Assembly: GCF_000317085.1 (NCBI RefSeq)
Contig: NC_019702.1
Coordinates: 3,378,394 to 3,442,393 of the forward strand
Reading direction: 5' to 3'
DNA length: 64,000 nucleotides
Origin: Synechococcus sp. PCC 7502
Lineage (GTDB): Bacteria > Cyanobacteriota > Cyanobacteriia > Pseudanabaenales > Pseudanabaenaceae
Positions 1 to 8,960 of this stretch are shown here, piece after piece. The notes under the pieces are model-generated. The model did not search any database, was not told where the DNA came from, and saw nothing but the letters and a program-made list of their open reading frames with translations. Position 1 is the first letter of the stretch; each line of letters begins with the position of its first letter. The translations under genes and the position numbers were made by a program.

Positions 1-1
1 G

Positions 2-271
2 ATCGCCCGTGCGGTTATGAGTCGCCCTAAATTGTTACTGTTAGATGAACCTAGTCTGGGGCTGGCTCCACAAATTGTCCAAGAAATATTTGGGGTGATT
101 CGTCAACTGCGCCAAGATGGAGTCACGATTTTATTAGTTGAACAAAACGCTAATCTAGCTCTGCAAACTGCGGATCGGGCTTATGTTTTGGAAGCAGGAA
201 AATTAACAATATCTGATCGGGCAGCTAACTTACTTCAAGATGAAAAAATCCGTAAAGCATACTTTGGGTAG
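2..271 (+). CDS. livF: Branched-chain amino acid ABC transporter ATPase, C-terminal part (5' truncated by window edge)
   Basis: The reading frame is open from base 2, so the gene enters from the left edge and only about the last 89 residues are visible. They contain the end of the signature helix, a Walker B motif (LLLLDEP), the D-loop with SLGLAP, and the H-loop region followed by VEQN. The wording DEPSLGLAP and VEQNA is typical of LivF/NatE-type ATPases that energise uptake of neutral amino acids; UrtE (urea) usually differs here. It would act on the cytoplasmic face with LivG-type ATPase and LivH/LivM permeases. A LivH-type permease lies 62 kb away at 61767-62666, not next to it. The assignment to LivF rather than another HAAT-family ATPase is by motif only. 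Confidence 0.85.
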   Translation: MARAVMSRPKLLLLDEPSLGLAPQIVQEIFGVIRQLRQDGVTILLVEQNANLALQTADRAYVLEAGKLTISDRAANLLQDEKIRKAYFG

Positions 272-272
272 A

Positions 273-1952
273 TTAACTTACCTCAGCTTTGACAACTGTA
301 ATTAGTTCTTGTAAAAGTTGATCCAAGCCTTGGCGTTGCATAGCGGAAACATAAATTGCATCAGGATATTTTGCTTTAATTTCATCTAAATCTGGCACGG
401 CATCAATTTTATTAAATACGGTTAGGGTGGCTCCGACAGCAATCGGCATATCCGCTAAAATCTGATTCACAGCTTCTAATTGGGATTCCCACGCCTCATG
501 GGAAATATCAACTAAGTGAATTAATACATCGGCTTCGGTGACTTCTTCAAGGGTGGCGCGAAAAGCATTGACCAGAGGTGGTGGCAGTTCGTGAATAAAT
601 CCAACGGTATCAGTGATCAGAATGGTTTGGGGATTAGGATCATGCTCTTGATCACGAATATGCAAACGGCGGGTGGTTGGATCAAGGGTGGCAAATAGCT
701 TGTCAGCAGCATAAACCGTGGACTTGGTTAAGGCATTGAGTAAAGTTGATTTACCTGCATTGGTGTATCCCACGATCGCTACCGTCGGAATTTCTTGATC
801 AATCCGTTGTTGCCGCATTCTTGCCCGTTGGGATTGGAGTTGATCGACTTGATGTTGCAGTTGGGTAATCCGTTTTTGAATAACACGGCGATCAGTTTCC
901 AGTTTGGTTTCTCCAGGTCCTCTGGTACCAATTCCACCACCTAATCGGGATAAAGCCATACCTCTACCTGCTAAACGGGGTAAACGATATTGCAATTGAG
1001 CTAATTCTACTTGCAACTTTCCTGCGGCAGACTGGGCGCGTTGGGCAAATATATCTAAAATTACTTCCGTGCGATCGCTAACCCTAATTCCCATTAATCT
1101 TTCTAAATTCCGAATTTGGGCAGGGGATAATTCTCGGTCAAATACAATTAAGTTAGCTCCCTGAGTTTGAGCCGCAAGGGCAATTTCTTGAACTTTACCT
1201 TCACCTAATACGGTTTGGGGATGGGGGCGATCGCGTTTTTGGAGAATTGTACTGAGAACTACACCGCCTGCACTATCTACTAACTGCCCTAGTTCGGATA
1301 GAAGTTCTTGGGGCTTTTGGGTTGATTTTTTGTGAGAGGAACGATAGGAAGCATCACTGGTAATTAGACCGACTAAAATTACTCGATCTTGTTCATCTTC
1401 AACAACTTGGGCTTTATATTCGCGCCGAAACTGATCTTCTAGCCCCGAAACTAATTCTAAAAAATCCTGTTTACTAACAGCATCCAAACTTTGGGGAGGA
1501 GAAACATACCAAGATTCACCATCTATTGACTCAGGTAAAATATGGGCGGTATAGGCACGATCAACATAGCCTTTACTAGTGATAGTTACGGTAATCAAAC
1601 TATCCAGCCGTTGCATAGCCATAGCCGTTAAATCTGTAATACTGGGCGGCTCGTGCTTAAGATTAGTGGCAATACAGCGCAGTCCACATAAACGTTCTTC
1701 CCCATACCGAGGTAACTCCATTAACGGAATTTTGGCATGGTTGGGCGTACCTAATCCGACCCTAATTACCTGCCCCCGCCGATTTACGAATACACATACA
1801 GGTTTATTTATATCACTGCTAATACCTGCCAGTCGTTGGGCAAATTCGGGAGTTGTCAAAGATTCAATGGGCAGTCTTTGGCGATATAGACGCTCTAGTT
1901 GCTTAATCTGGCTTGGTTTTAAGCCTTGGGTATCTCCGTAAATATTCTCGAT
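273..1952 (-). CDS. hflX: GTPase HflX (probable non-AUG start)
   Basis: HflX is a ribosome-associated GTPase that splits stalled or stress-arrested ribosomes. The protein shows the N-terminal HflX domain with a glycine-rich GGGIGTRGPGE segment, then the G domain: G1 GYTNAGKST, G3 DTVGF followed by IHELPP, and G4 NKID. The first conventional start in frame is TTG at 1859 (528 aa). However, the frame stays open upstream and encodes residues typical of cyanobacterial HflX N-termini (IYGDTQGLKPSQIKQLERLY). No ATG, GTG or TTG occurs in that extension before the TGA at 1962-1964. An ATC at 1950-1952 has GAGG seven bases upstream and gives about 559 aa, so I place the start there. If ATC is not used, the TTG start is the fallback. 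It converges tail to tail with the ABC ATPase gene. Confidence 0.9.
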   Translation of the reverse strand: MENIYGDTQGLKPSQIKQLERLYRQRLPIESLTTPEFAQRLAGISSDINKPVCVFVNRRGQVIRVGLGTPNHAKIPLMELPRYGEERLCGLRCIATNLKHEPPSITDLTAMAMQRLDSLITVTITSKGYVDRAYTAHILPESIDGESWYVSPPQSLDAVSKQDFLELVSGLEDQFRREYKAQVVEDEQDRVILVGLITSDASYRSSHKKSTQKPQELLSELGQLVDSAGGVVLSTILQKRDRPHPQTVLGEGKVQEIALAAQTQGANLIVFDRELSPAQIRNLERLMGIRVSDRTEVILDIFAQRAQSAAGKLQVELAQLQYRLPRLAGRGMALSRLGGGIGTRGPGETKLETDRRVIQKRITQLQHQVDQLQSQRARMRQQRIDQEIPTVAIVGYTNAGKSTLLNALTKSTVYAADKLFATLDPTTRRLHIRDQEHDPNPQTILITDTVGFIHELPPPLVNAFRATLEEVTEADVLIHLVDISHEAWESQLEAVNQILADMPIAVGATLTVFNKIDAVPDLDEIKAKYPDAIYVSAMQRQGLDQLLQELITVVKAEVS

Positions 1953-2036
1953 AAAACTGCCTCAAACTAAATTACATACTTTTTTCATCATACATTACCC
2001 CTTAAATTAACCGTTGAAATGCACTATCCAGACCGC

Positions 2037-2810
2037 TTAAAACAGATTAAATCGCTCTAAATGAATGGCGATCGCTGCGGGTAATTCTCTAATTAGAGCA
2101 TTGTAGTTAATCACAGTTAAACGTTGATGAATGGGTAAGTCAAAGGGAAAAGTACCTTGATCTGGACTACCAACTTGGATTAATAATATCTGCTCCGATC
2201 GCTTTACCTGAAGAGCATAACCAACCTCTACACACACATGGGGACTGGGAATTAACTGGGGTGGATCACTATTAATTTCGGCATTAATTTGGGCGATCGC
2301 ACTGACATCGGCAATAAATAATAGCGAACGTTTGAGCTTAGAAAATAAAGTACTTTTGAGCTTAATGGGTTCATCAGTAGAACGGAAAGATTGCTCTAGG
2401 GTTAACTTGATCCGAGATGTGCGATTAATTTGGGCGATCGTAGATTCCAGTGCCTCTCTAATCAATTCGCTGTAATGAGGTTGCTGAGTTTGATAGCTAA
2501 AAAATATGGTGGGGTCTAGCTGAGACAGTGCCTCTTGCTTAGTAAAGTAAACCTCATGGCTAATTAGATCAATGTTAGCGATCGCATAGCTGCCACTACC
2601 TTCTACATAGAATTCAATCGTCTCGCCTGCTAAATATCGCTGAAACCACTCAGATTCTCGCACTACAGATACTTCATCTAAAAAATCTGCTCTCAGTGCC
2701 GACTTCAGTAAACTATTTTTCGCCAATCTTAAGTCATGGGGACGCTCAAACAGCGATCGCAAAGGTTCGTATTCAGGAATATACCAAGCTCTTAACGCAA
2801 TAATTGCCAT
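2037..2810 (-). CDS. Conserved cyanobacterial protein with a C-terminal TIR/deoxyribosyltransferase-like Rossmann segment
   Basis: This 257-residue soluble protein is not one I can name. The N-terminal half (about 1-95) reads like a conserved cyanobacterial family, with PHDLRLAKNSLLKSALRADFL and a stretch ending YFTKQEAL. The C-terminal third contains SLLFIADVSAIA, then SPHVCVEVGYALQ, ILLIQ and PFDL followed by QRLTVINY. That order (ADVS, P.V..E.GYA, ILL, PFDL, R..Y) resembles nucleotide-binding TIR-like and nucleoside 2-deoxyribosyltransferase-like Rossmann folds, where the Glu before GYA is often catalytic. This is motif resemblance, not proof. No signal peptide or membrane span is visible. 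It lies alone between hflX and a divergent small gene. Confidence 0.7.
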   Translation of the reverse strand: MAIIALRAWYIPEYEPLRSLFERPHDLRLAKNSLLKSALRADFLDEVSVVRESEWFQRYLAGETIEFYVEGSGSYAIANIDLISHEVYFTKQEALSQLDPTIFFSYQTQQPHYSELIREALESTIAQINRTSRIKLTLEQSFRSTDEPIKLKSTLFSKLKRSLLFIADVSAIAQINAEINSDPPQLIPSPHVCVEVGYALQVKRSEQILLIQVGSPDQGTFPFDLPIHQRLTVINYNALIRELPAAIAIHLERFNLF

Positions 2811-2916
2811 AATCTACTAAGCCCAACTTTTAGAGATAGATTACACTAAATTTTTTAGCGATCGTGGGTAATAATTAACAAACTACATTAAATTACATTA
2901 TTTGTTGGAATCAGAT

Positions 2917-3087
2917 ATGACTACCCATTTCATCACTGCCGAAATTGACTTAAACCAGAATCAAGAAGACTTAGTAGAAACAATTAAAAATACCCTTTCT
3001 ACCCAAGGTGAACCCCTACGTTGGGCAGTTACCGAAGTTGACACCAATAATCAAATCGCCACGGTTGAAGCAGTAGTAACGACATAA
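2917..3087 (+). CDS. Small conserved cyanobacterial protein (56 aa)
   Basis: A short acidic protein beginning MTTHFITAEIDL and ending VEAVVTT. A TTG-initiated extension to 2902 is possible, but ATG 2917 gives the usual start (MTTHF) as I recall it for this small family. It has no cysteines, membrane span or signal peptide, and its role is unknown. It is divergent from the 2037-2810 gene and about 215 bases upstream of ffh. That gap holds a GCGATCGC site and AT-rich sequence with a direct repeat of TTTGCGTTTT, but no clear gene. Confidence 0.7.
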   Translation: MTTHFITAEIDLNQNQEDLVETIKNTLSTQGEPLRWAVTEVDTNNQIATVEAVVTT

Positions 3088-3304
3088 TTTCACTTTTTAA
3101 GTTAATTTGCCCCTACATCGAAGAAAACGTATTTTTTAGAATTTGCGTTTTGTTTTTGCGTTTTAGCGGGGAAAGTAAAAATTCAAGTAAATGCAAAAAT
3201 TGAGTGCCCGATTGCTAGACTAGATAAACCTATGACTTTACTCAATAATGGCGATCGCATATTTGCCACCCAATTTAATTGGATAATTTTAAATATTTAA
3301 GATC

Positions 3305-4717
3305 ATGTTTGATGAAATTTCCGATAAGTTTGAACAGGCTTGGAAAAAGCTGCGTGGTCAGGACAAAATCACCACATCTAATATTCAAGGTGCAATTCGA
3401 GAAGTCCGCCGCGCCTTATTAGAAGCTGATGCTAACCTCCAAGTAGTTAAAGATTTTAGCGATCGCCTTACCCAGAAAGCCCAAGGTGCCGATGTTATAG
3501 CAGGAGTACGTCCCGACCAGCAATTCATCAAAATTGTCTATGATGAGTTAGTTCAAGTCATGGGTAGCGAAAATGCACCCTTGGCTGAGGCAGAGACTGC
3601 ACCGACCGTCATTTTAATGGCAGGCTTACAGGGTACAGGTAAAACCACTGCTTCCGCTAAATTAGCCCTACATCTCCGCAAACTTAACCGCACTACTCTT
3701 TTAGTTGCCACCGATATTTACCGCCCTGCAGCGATCGATCAGTTAATCACCCTTGGCAATCAGATCGATGTACCCGTGTTTCAGTTGGGTACCGATGCTA
3801 ATCCCGTGGAAATTGCCCGACAGGGGGTTGCCCATGCCAAAGCTGAAGGGATAAATACTGTAATTGTGGATACGGCTGGACGCTTGCAGATTGATGAAAC
3901 CATGATGGCTGAGCTTGTCCAAATTAAACAGGCGATCGCTCCCCACGAAGTTTTATTAGTAGTAGATGCCATGACTGGACAGGAGGCAGCCAACCTCACC
4001 CGCACCTTCCATGACCAAATTGGTATCACTGGCGCAATTTTAACTAAGCTTGATGGCGATACTAGAGGTGGGGCGGCACTATCAGTACGGGAGATTTCGG
4101 GGCAACCGATTAAATTTGTGGGTGTGGGCGAAAAAGTCGAAGCATTACAGCCGTTTTATCCCGAACGTATGGCTTCACGGATTTTGGGGATGGGTGATGT
4201 CCTGACCCTTGTGGAAAAAGCGCAGGAAGAAATTAATATTGCCGATGCCGAAAAACTGCAAGAAAAGATTCTATCCGCTAAGTTTGATTTTGATGACTTC
4301 CTCAAAAATACCCGCATGATGAAAAGCATGGGTTCCTTTGGCGGACTCCTCAAAATGCTCCCAGGCATGAAAATCAATGATGCTCAAATTAAAGAGGCAG
4401 AAAATCAACTAAAACGCTGCGAGGCAATGATCAGTTCGATGACTAAGCAGGAACGCCAAGACCCCGACCTCCTAGCAAAAAGTCCTAGCCGTAAACAGCG
4501 CATTGCCAAAGGATCAGGCTATCAACTCCAAGATGTGACAAAATTGGTTTCCGACTTTCAAAGAATGCGGACAATGATGCAACAAATGGGTAAAGGTAAA
4601 ATGCCCGGAATGCCCGGTGGTGGATTTCCCGATATGATGGGTGGTAATATGCCCCCCGGTAGTCAACCAAGCTACGGTAAAAAGAAAAAAAAGAAAAAAG
4701 GCTTTGGCGAACTTTAA
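3305..4717 (+). CDS. ffh: Signal recognition particle protein Ffh (SRP54)
   Basis: Ffh binds SRP RNA and signal sequences of nascent membrane proteins and delivers ribosomes to FtsY. The 470-residue length is normal. Order of domains: N domain (1-90), G domain with P-loop GLQGTGKTT near residue 108, DTAGR near 193 and TKLDGD near 249, then a methionine-rich M domain (about 300-440) with repeated MM/GM clusters. The tail is lysine-rich (KKKKKKKG). The ATG at 3305 is directly before the conserved MFDEISDKFEQAWKKLRG. It ends 11 bases before the DUF2288-type gene, so the two may be cotranscribed. Confidence 0.97.
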   Translation: MFDEISDKFEQAWKKLRGQDKITTSNIQGAIREVRRALLEADANLQVVKDFSDRLTQKAQGADVIAGVRPDQQFIKIVYDELVQVMGSENAPLAEAETAPTVILMAGLQGTGKTTASAKLALHLRKLNRTTLLVATDIYRPAAIDQLITLGNQIDVPVFQLGTDANPVEIARQGVAHAKAEGINTVIVDTAGRLQIDETMMAELVQIKQAIAPHEVLLVVDAMTGQEAANLTRTFHDQIGITGAILTKLDGDTRGGAALSVREISGQPIKFVGVGEKVEALQPFYPERMASRILGMGDVLTLVEKAQEEINIADAEKLQEKILSAKFDFDDFLKNTRMMKSMGSFGGLLKMLPGMKINDAQIKEAENQLKRCEAMISSMTKQERQDPDLLAKSPSRKQRIAKGSGYQLQDVTKLVSDFQRMRTMMQQMGKGKMPGMPGGGFPDMMGGNMPPGSQPSYGKKKKKKKGFGEL

Positions 4718-4728
4718 TAGTTTTTGTA

Positions 4729-5025
4729 ATGAACGAATTAAGAACTCACTTACAGGATTTAGTTGATACAGCCGTTTGGGAATGGCTAGAGGAACACGCT
4801 CAAGAAGGTCGAATGCTCATTGTGGCACCCCATTTAGAATTAGTAGATGTGGGTCTAGCATTAGCCGAAGATGACATTAGTATTGTGAAGCAGTGGCTAG
4901 ATGATGGCTGGTTATATCGACCGACCGATGGACAAATTAGTCATTGGCAAAACGATAAAAACTTGGAATTTAAAAGTTTAATAATTCAGCCTTTTGTGTT
5001 GTGCCGATTGCCAGCAGATGGGTAA
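4729..5025 (+). CDS. DUF2288 family protein
   Basis: A 98-residue acidic protein recognised by the pattern EWLEEHAQEG, LELVDVGLALAEDD, a central WL..G.L.RPT segment and the closing IIQPFVL, which together mark the DUF2288 family. Function unknown; soluble, no signal peptide. It starts 11 bases after ffh and probably shares its transcript. About 20 bases past the stop is a perfect 6-bp inverted repeat (GTTCCA...TGGAAC) that could form a hairpin, but it has no clear T-run. Confidence 0.85.
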   Translation: MNELRTHLQDLVDTAVWEWLEEHAQEGRMLIVAPHLELVDVGLALAEDDISIVKQWLDDGWLYRPTDGQISHWQNDKNLEFKSLIIQPFVLCRLPADG

Positions 5026-5157
5026 TAGTTAAATTAAAGTCTAGGTTCCAGCACATATTGGAACTGCTTTATCCCATTAAAAGTCGCCACTTTAGTATGC
5101 TACGATCGCTGTAATTAGTAATAAATAGCATTAGTTTAAATAATTAAGTTAATATCC

Positions 5158-5865
5158 ATGCAAACAACTGAAAAACCTCTACAAAGTTCTGCCCGTGACC
5201 TATTTCAGGCTGCTTACGAAAATCGCTATACATGGGACTCTAACTTTCCGGGCTTCAGTGCCGATGTCTCTGTCAGCATAGATGGTATGACTCGTACAGG
5301 TAGGGCAACTATCACCAAAGACCTAACCGTAGAAGTAATTATGGACGATCAAAAGCTAATTACTCGTACCAGTCGCACTCCCAGTGGTGAAGAAAAAACA
5401 ATCACCGTCGATGAAGAACAGGAATGGTTAACCAATCAATTAAAAGATGTCGTCACCCACCGCAAACGTAAATCCTTTGAAGATGCTCATGGCAAGTCTA
5501 GTTTTTCTATGGGCGATCGCGATGCCTCAGGTGCTGTAGAAATTTTAGTATCTGGCGACTCAATGGGTTCCAACTATAAAGTCAAGGATAATCAGATTTC
5601 CCTGGTTAGTCGGGTCATGGGTCGCATTGGTTTTGTCATTAATCATTTAGCGCACTTGGATACAGGTGAAGGCTATATTTCTAGTGCCTATAACGCTATA
5701 TTCCGTAATCCTCAAACCGATGCCATTACCCGTCAGGCAAAATTTGAAGATAACTACGAAAAAATTGGTAACTACTATGTGATGACTAGTCAATTTGTCC
5801 AAGTTAACGAGCAAGGTACTCAAAAAACTTACGAGATCAAATTTTCTAATATTCAGCTTTCTTAG
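5158..5865 (+). CDS. DUF3386 family protein
   Basis: A 235-residue soluble protein typical of cyanobacteria and plastids. Family landmarks are ARDLFQAAYENRYTWDSNFPG near the N-terminus, VVTHRKRKSFEDAHGK in the middle, SGDSMGSNYKVKDNQI, and a C-terminal beta-rich part ending in YEIKFSNIQLS. Biochemical function unknown. It has its own upstream region of about 130 bases. It converges on the hydrolase gene at 5946; the 80-base gap contains a weak GGGG/TCCC hairpin followed by a T-run near 5915-5925, possibly a shared terminator. Confidence 0.88.
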   Translation: MQTTEKPLQSSARDLFQAAYENRYTWDSNFPGFSADVSVSIDGMTRTGRATITKDLTVEVIMDDQKLITRTSRTPSGEEKTITVDEEQEWLTNQLKDVVTHRKRKSFEDAHGKSSFSMGDRDASGAVEILVSGDSMGSNYKVKDNQISLVSRVMGRIGFVINHLAHLDTGEGYISSAYNAIFRNPQTDAITRQAKFEDNYEKIGNYYVMTSQFVQVNEQGTQKTYEIKFSNIQLS

Positions 5866-5945
5866 TTAAAGGTAAACATTAATCAGAATAGTTGGTGATT
5901 GGGGGCAGGTAGTTCCCTTTTTTTATGAATTACCTTCAAAAATTA

Positions 5946-6620
5946 TTACGGCTCTAAATAACTAGCCCACTTATGTACCAATTCGGGCGAACCATACCAC
6001 AGACCAGCTTTAGGTGAGTGATTTGCCCCTTCTAAAACTAAATTCTCCGCACCTGCTAAGTGAGCGCATTCAATCGGAATAATGCCATCTCCCCAAGTAT
6101 TGCCTATTCCACAGGTTAATTCATAGCTACTATATGCCAACCAAGACTTCCATGTCTTCTCCCCATAAACAGCCTTACCCGCTATACAAATATATTTGAG
6201 GTTTTGATGAAAAGCATCAGGGTAATTGTTATTGACAAAATCTAAATTCGGGGCAGCCCAAGGTTCTTTACTGCGATGGGGAGTGCCTAGGCTAATTAAA
6301 CGCGCAACCTGAGCATTTGCACCCCAAACTCTCCCATAGTAAGGAGTTTCACCCAAATAAATTCTGGAAACCCAACCTCCTGCGGAATGGGCAATTAAGT
6401 TAACCTGAGATACTTGCAACTCTTGACATATTTGCTTAACGGCTTGATCTAACTTTAGTAAAATTGGTGCGATCGATCTGCCGCCCACTGTGGGGAGCCA
6501 TTCCCACCACTCCAACGGCACTATGGTTGCTTTAAAGCCTAAATTTTCTAAGGACATTTGCAAACCTAGATAATCCTTGGCACCAGCTAAATAGCCGGGG
6601 AGAATTAAATTAGGAATCAT
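5946..6620 (-). CDS. Alpha/beta hydrolase, lipase/esterase-like
   Basis: A 224-residue protein with an alpha/beta-hydrolase outline: a hydrophobic start (LILPGYLAGAKDY), a nucleophile elbow AHSAGG in the middle, a following GTPHRS motif common in lipases, an Asp in GDGIIPIECAHL and a late His in GANHSPKAG that complete a plausible Ser-Asp-His triad. The GTPHR motif suggests a lipase or PGAP1-like acylhydrolase; the substrate is unknown. No signal peptide is evident, so it is probably cytoplasmic. Its ATG overlaps the hisZ stop (ATGA), implying translational coupling. Confidence 0.85.
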   Translation of the reverse strand: MIPNLILPGYLAGAKDYLGLQMSLENLGFKATIVPLEWWEWLPTVGGRSIAPILLKLDQAVKQICQELQVSQVNLIAHSAGGWVSRIYLGETPYYGRVWGANAQVARLISLGTPHRSKEPWAAPNLDFVNNNYPDAFHQNLKYICIAGKAVYGEKTWKSWLAYSSYELTCGIGNTWGDGIIPIECAHLAGAENLVLEGANHSPKAGLWYGSPELVHKWASYLEP

Positions 6621-7801
6621 AGGTTTTCTGTACTCAAGACTCCAGAGCTACTGACCCAAGCCACTTGTTTAATCCCGCGCGATCGCCCATAGGCAACAAC
6701 TGCATCCCGATCACGAAACTCTAGTTCTAACTCTACAGCAACTCCGTACTTAGTCCGTAAATCTGAGGCATAGCTAAAGGCATTATTAACTGCATCAGGA
6801 GCGATCGCCACCACTAACCAAGCACTAGGCTCAATTTCCCTTGGCAGTGTTGGCATTAAAACCTTATGTAAGTCTTCTAAGTTTAAACAAAAACCAATAC
6901 TAGGATGACTTTCACATTGGGCGTTATAAAGTCCGAGCAGTTGATCATAACGTCCGCCTTGGGCAATGACATAGTTTCCGCTTACGACTTCAAACACAAT
7001 GCCAGTGTAGTAGCCAAAACTCTGAACCAAACTTAGGTCTAGGATCGGAGTCACAGGAAAGCTATGCTCTATTAGTGCAATCAATGACTGCAAATATTGT
7101 ATTTCAGTATCTAAATGTTTAACCCATGTTAGAGATAATATCCGCTCTAAAACCTCATGGGGCTGACCACGGAGATCAATTAAATCTAAAGCCTGTGACT
7201 TTAACTGCTCTGGCATAGCTAAATTTAGTAAACCGATCCGATCTAGCTCAGCAATACACCTACGAACTTTAGCTTGATATTGGACAGGAAAAGTATTTAG
7301 TAAAGCCGTAGTTAATCCCACATCACCTAACACCATCTGCCAATTATTTAAACTAGTACTCTCTAGACATTTTGCCAGTAACAGTAAAATTTCAGCGTCG
7401 GCTAATATCCCTGCTCCCCCTAATAGCTCCACTCCTGACTGATAATATTCCTGTTGGCGATTACTTGAAGGCAACTTCCGAAATACATTATCGTTGTAGT
7501 ACAAACGTTGAGGACTAGTAACCTTTCCTAATCTTGACGCATAGGCACGGGCGATCGAAGCCGTTAGTTCAGGTCGCAAGCCCAAAACTTCAGCATTACT
7601 CCCATCTACTTGAATTACTGATTCCAGTTTTACAGCCCCACCTACGGTCAGGGTGCCTAAATGTTCAAGAGTTGGGGTAATAATGCAATGATAGCCCCAT
7701 GATCGAAATACTGATTGCAGGCGAGTTTCAATCCACTGCTTTTGAGCTACGTCCAAGGGTAGTAAATCCCTAGCCCCTATAGGAAGTGTTAAATTTACCA
7801 T
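6617..7801 (-). CDS. hisZ: ATP phosphoribosyltransferase regulatory subunit HisZ
   Basis: HisZ is a catalytically dead paralogue of histidyl-tRNA synthetase that pairs with short HisG to form the first enzyme of histidine synthesis. The 394-residue protein has class II synthetase-like motifs: GARDLLP at the start, motif 2-like RYYNDNVFRK (degenerate), SGVELLGG, and a motif 3-like AQGGRYDQLLGLY followed by SIGFCLNLE. It lacks a full HisS anticodon-binding domain, which together with its length favours HisZ over HisS. Its stop overlaps the start of the downstream hydrolase by 4 bases. The hisG partner is not in this window. Confidence 0.92.
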   Translation of the reverse strand: MVNLTLPIGARDLLPLDVAQKQWIETRLQSVFRSWGYHCIITPTLEHLGTLTVGGAVKLESVIQVDGSNAEVLGLRPELTASIARAYASRLGKVTSPQRLYYNDNVFRKLPSSNRQQEYYQSGVELLGGAGILADAEILLLLAKCLESTSLNNWQMVLGDVGLTTALLNTFPVQYQAKVRRCIAELDRIGLLNLAMPEQLKSQALDLIDLRGQPHEVLERILSLTWVKHLDTEIQYLQSLIALIEHSFPVTPILDLSLVQSFGYYTGIVFEVVSGNYVIAQGGRYDQLLGLYNAQCESHPSIGFCLNLEDLHKVLMPTLPREIEPSAWLVVAIAPDAVNNAFSYASDLRTKYGVAVELELEFRDRDAVVAYGRSRGIKQVAWVSSSGVLSTENL

Positions 7802-7853
7802 TTAATAGTGGTTAGAATTAGTTGTTCCAAGTTATTTTAAGTTTAATATAGGA

Positions 7854-8960
7854 TCAGTTGCCACTCAGCCAACCAAAGAACCCACCCTTTTTAGATTTTG
7901 GTTTGTCCTTACCTTTAGGGTCATCTTTTTTACCTGAAGCATCTAAGCTATTTATATATTTTAAGGCTAGAGGTTCCTGAGGATTTAATCTCAAAGCTTT
8001 TTGAAAATTAGACTTTGCCAACCCCATCAGTTTTTGATTCATATAAACTAAACCCAACAGGGCATAGCATTTACTACTCCCATTATCAATCTGCTCTGCT
8101 TTAGTTAACTCATTACGTGCCATTGACCATTGGTTTTTAGCAATATAGTCCTCTGCTAGCTTAAGGTAGGGCTGAATTGAAACCTTGGGTTTAGTCGGTT
8201 CTTGGTTAATTTGTGATTCTTGCTGTAGTCTAGTATTTGCCTGAGAATCAATTTTATTTGATTTACTCGATCCTCCTGTAGGTGGGGGGTAAATAATATC
8301 GGTTTTAGGTTTATATATACCAGTGTTGCCAAGATTACCAGTATTGCTACTTCTATAACTCGGATACATTGGCGGTGGACTGGGGGGCGGTGGTGGGGTA
8401 GTTTGAATAAAAGTATTATCAGTTTGGGGTGTCCCTGCTCCTTGAGGTCTAGGTGCGCTATTGGAGAAATGTTTATAACCCTCTTGATATAGGATATACA
8501 CCAAGTTTAGTTCACTTATTTGTCCTGAATATTCCAAAATTGTATCCAATGACTGGAATTGGTACTCAGCAACCTCCTGTACTGCTTTTTCATAGCTAAA
8601 GTCGCTGGGGAAATAAAGTAATTGACGTGCTACTTCTGACTGAGGGTTAATTCTTTGTCCCTTTTTCATAAGTCTTTTGCCAAGTAGCTTAAGTACGGCA
8701 GTGTATGCAGTTCTTTCAAGGGGTTGGTTTAAAACATGATAGGCGGGGTTAACCAGTTTAGCTAGATACTGGGTTGCTAGATGTTTTTCAAGGGGAGGAC
8801 GACCATAAATATCAGGGTGCAAAATTTTGGCTATGGATAGGTATCTTTTACGCAAAGTGACTGCATCTGCCGTTATAGGGACTCCTAGGGCAGCATAGTA
8901 ATCATTAAAATCGAATTGACATATTCCTTGATCAATCCGAAATGGTTGCAGCTTTTTCAC
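7854..8960 (-). CDS. DnaJ-domain protein with TPR repeats
   Basis: The 368-residue protein opens with a J domain (about residues 17-80): DYYAALGVP, then RKRYLSIAKILHPDIYG with the HPD tripeptide needed to stimulate Hsp70 ATPase. A proline/glycine/serine-rich linker (about 170-245, including PPPPPPSPPP) follows. The C-terminal part (about 260-345) has at least two TPR-like helix pairs (AEDYIAKNQWSMARNELTKA; YALLGLVYMNQKLMGLAKSN). The end is very lysine-rich before GGFFGWLSGN. It lacks the zinc-finger and substrate domains of true DnaJ, so it is a specialised DnaK cochaperone. It is 52 bases upstream of hisZ on the same strand. Confidence 0.88.
   Translation of the reverse strand: MKKLQPFRIDQGICQFDFNDYYAALGVPITADAVTLRKRYLSIAKILHPDIYGRPPLEKHLATQYLAKLVNPAYHVLNQPLERTAYTAVLKLLGKRLMKKGQRINPQSEVARQLLYFPSDFSYEKAVQEVAEYQFQSLDTILEYSGQISELNLVYILYQEGYKHFSNSAPRPQGAGTPQTDNTFIQTTPPPPPSPPPMYPSYRSSNTGNLGNTGIYKPKTDIIYPPPTGGSSKSNKIDSQANTRLQQESQINQEPTKPKVSIQPYLKLAEDYIAKNQWSMARNELTKAEQIDNGSSKCYALLGLVYMNQKLMGLAKSNFQKALRLNPQEPLALKYINSLDASGKKDDPKGKDKPKSKKGGFFGWLSGN

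Noticed and set aside
2-271. UrtE (urea ABC transporter)
   Set aside because: The DEPSLGLAP wording favours the LivF/NatE group, and no urt genes are visible.
1579-1941. A 120-codon plus-strand frame opposite hflX
   Set aside because: It lies antisense to conserved hflX codons and has no family character; it is a shadow of the real gene.
5902-5930. Terminator between the DUF3386 and hydrolase genes
   Set aside because: The stem is only four pairs, including a G-T; I mention it as possible but do not list it.
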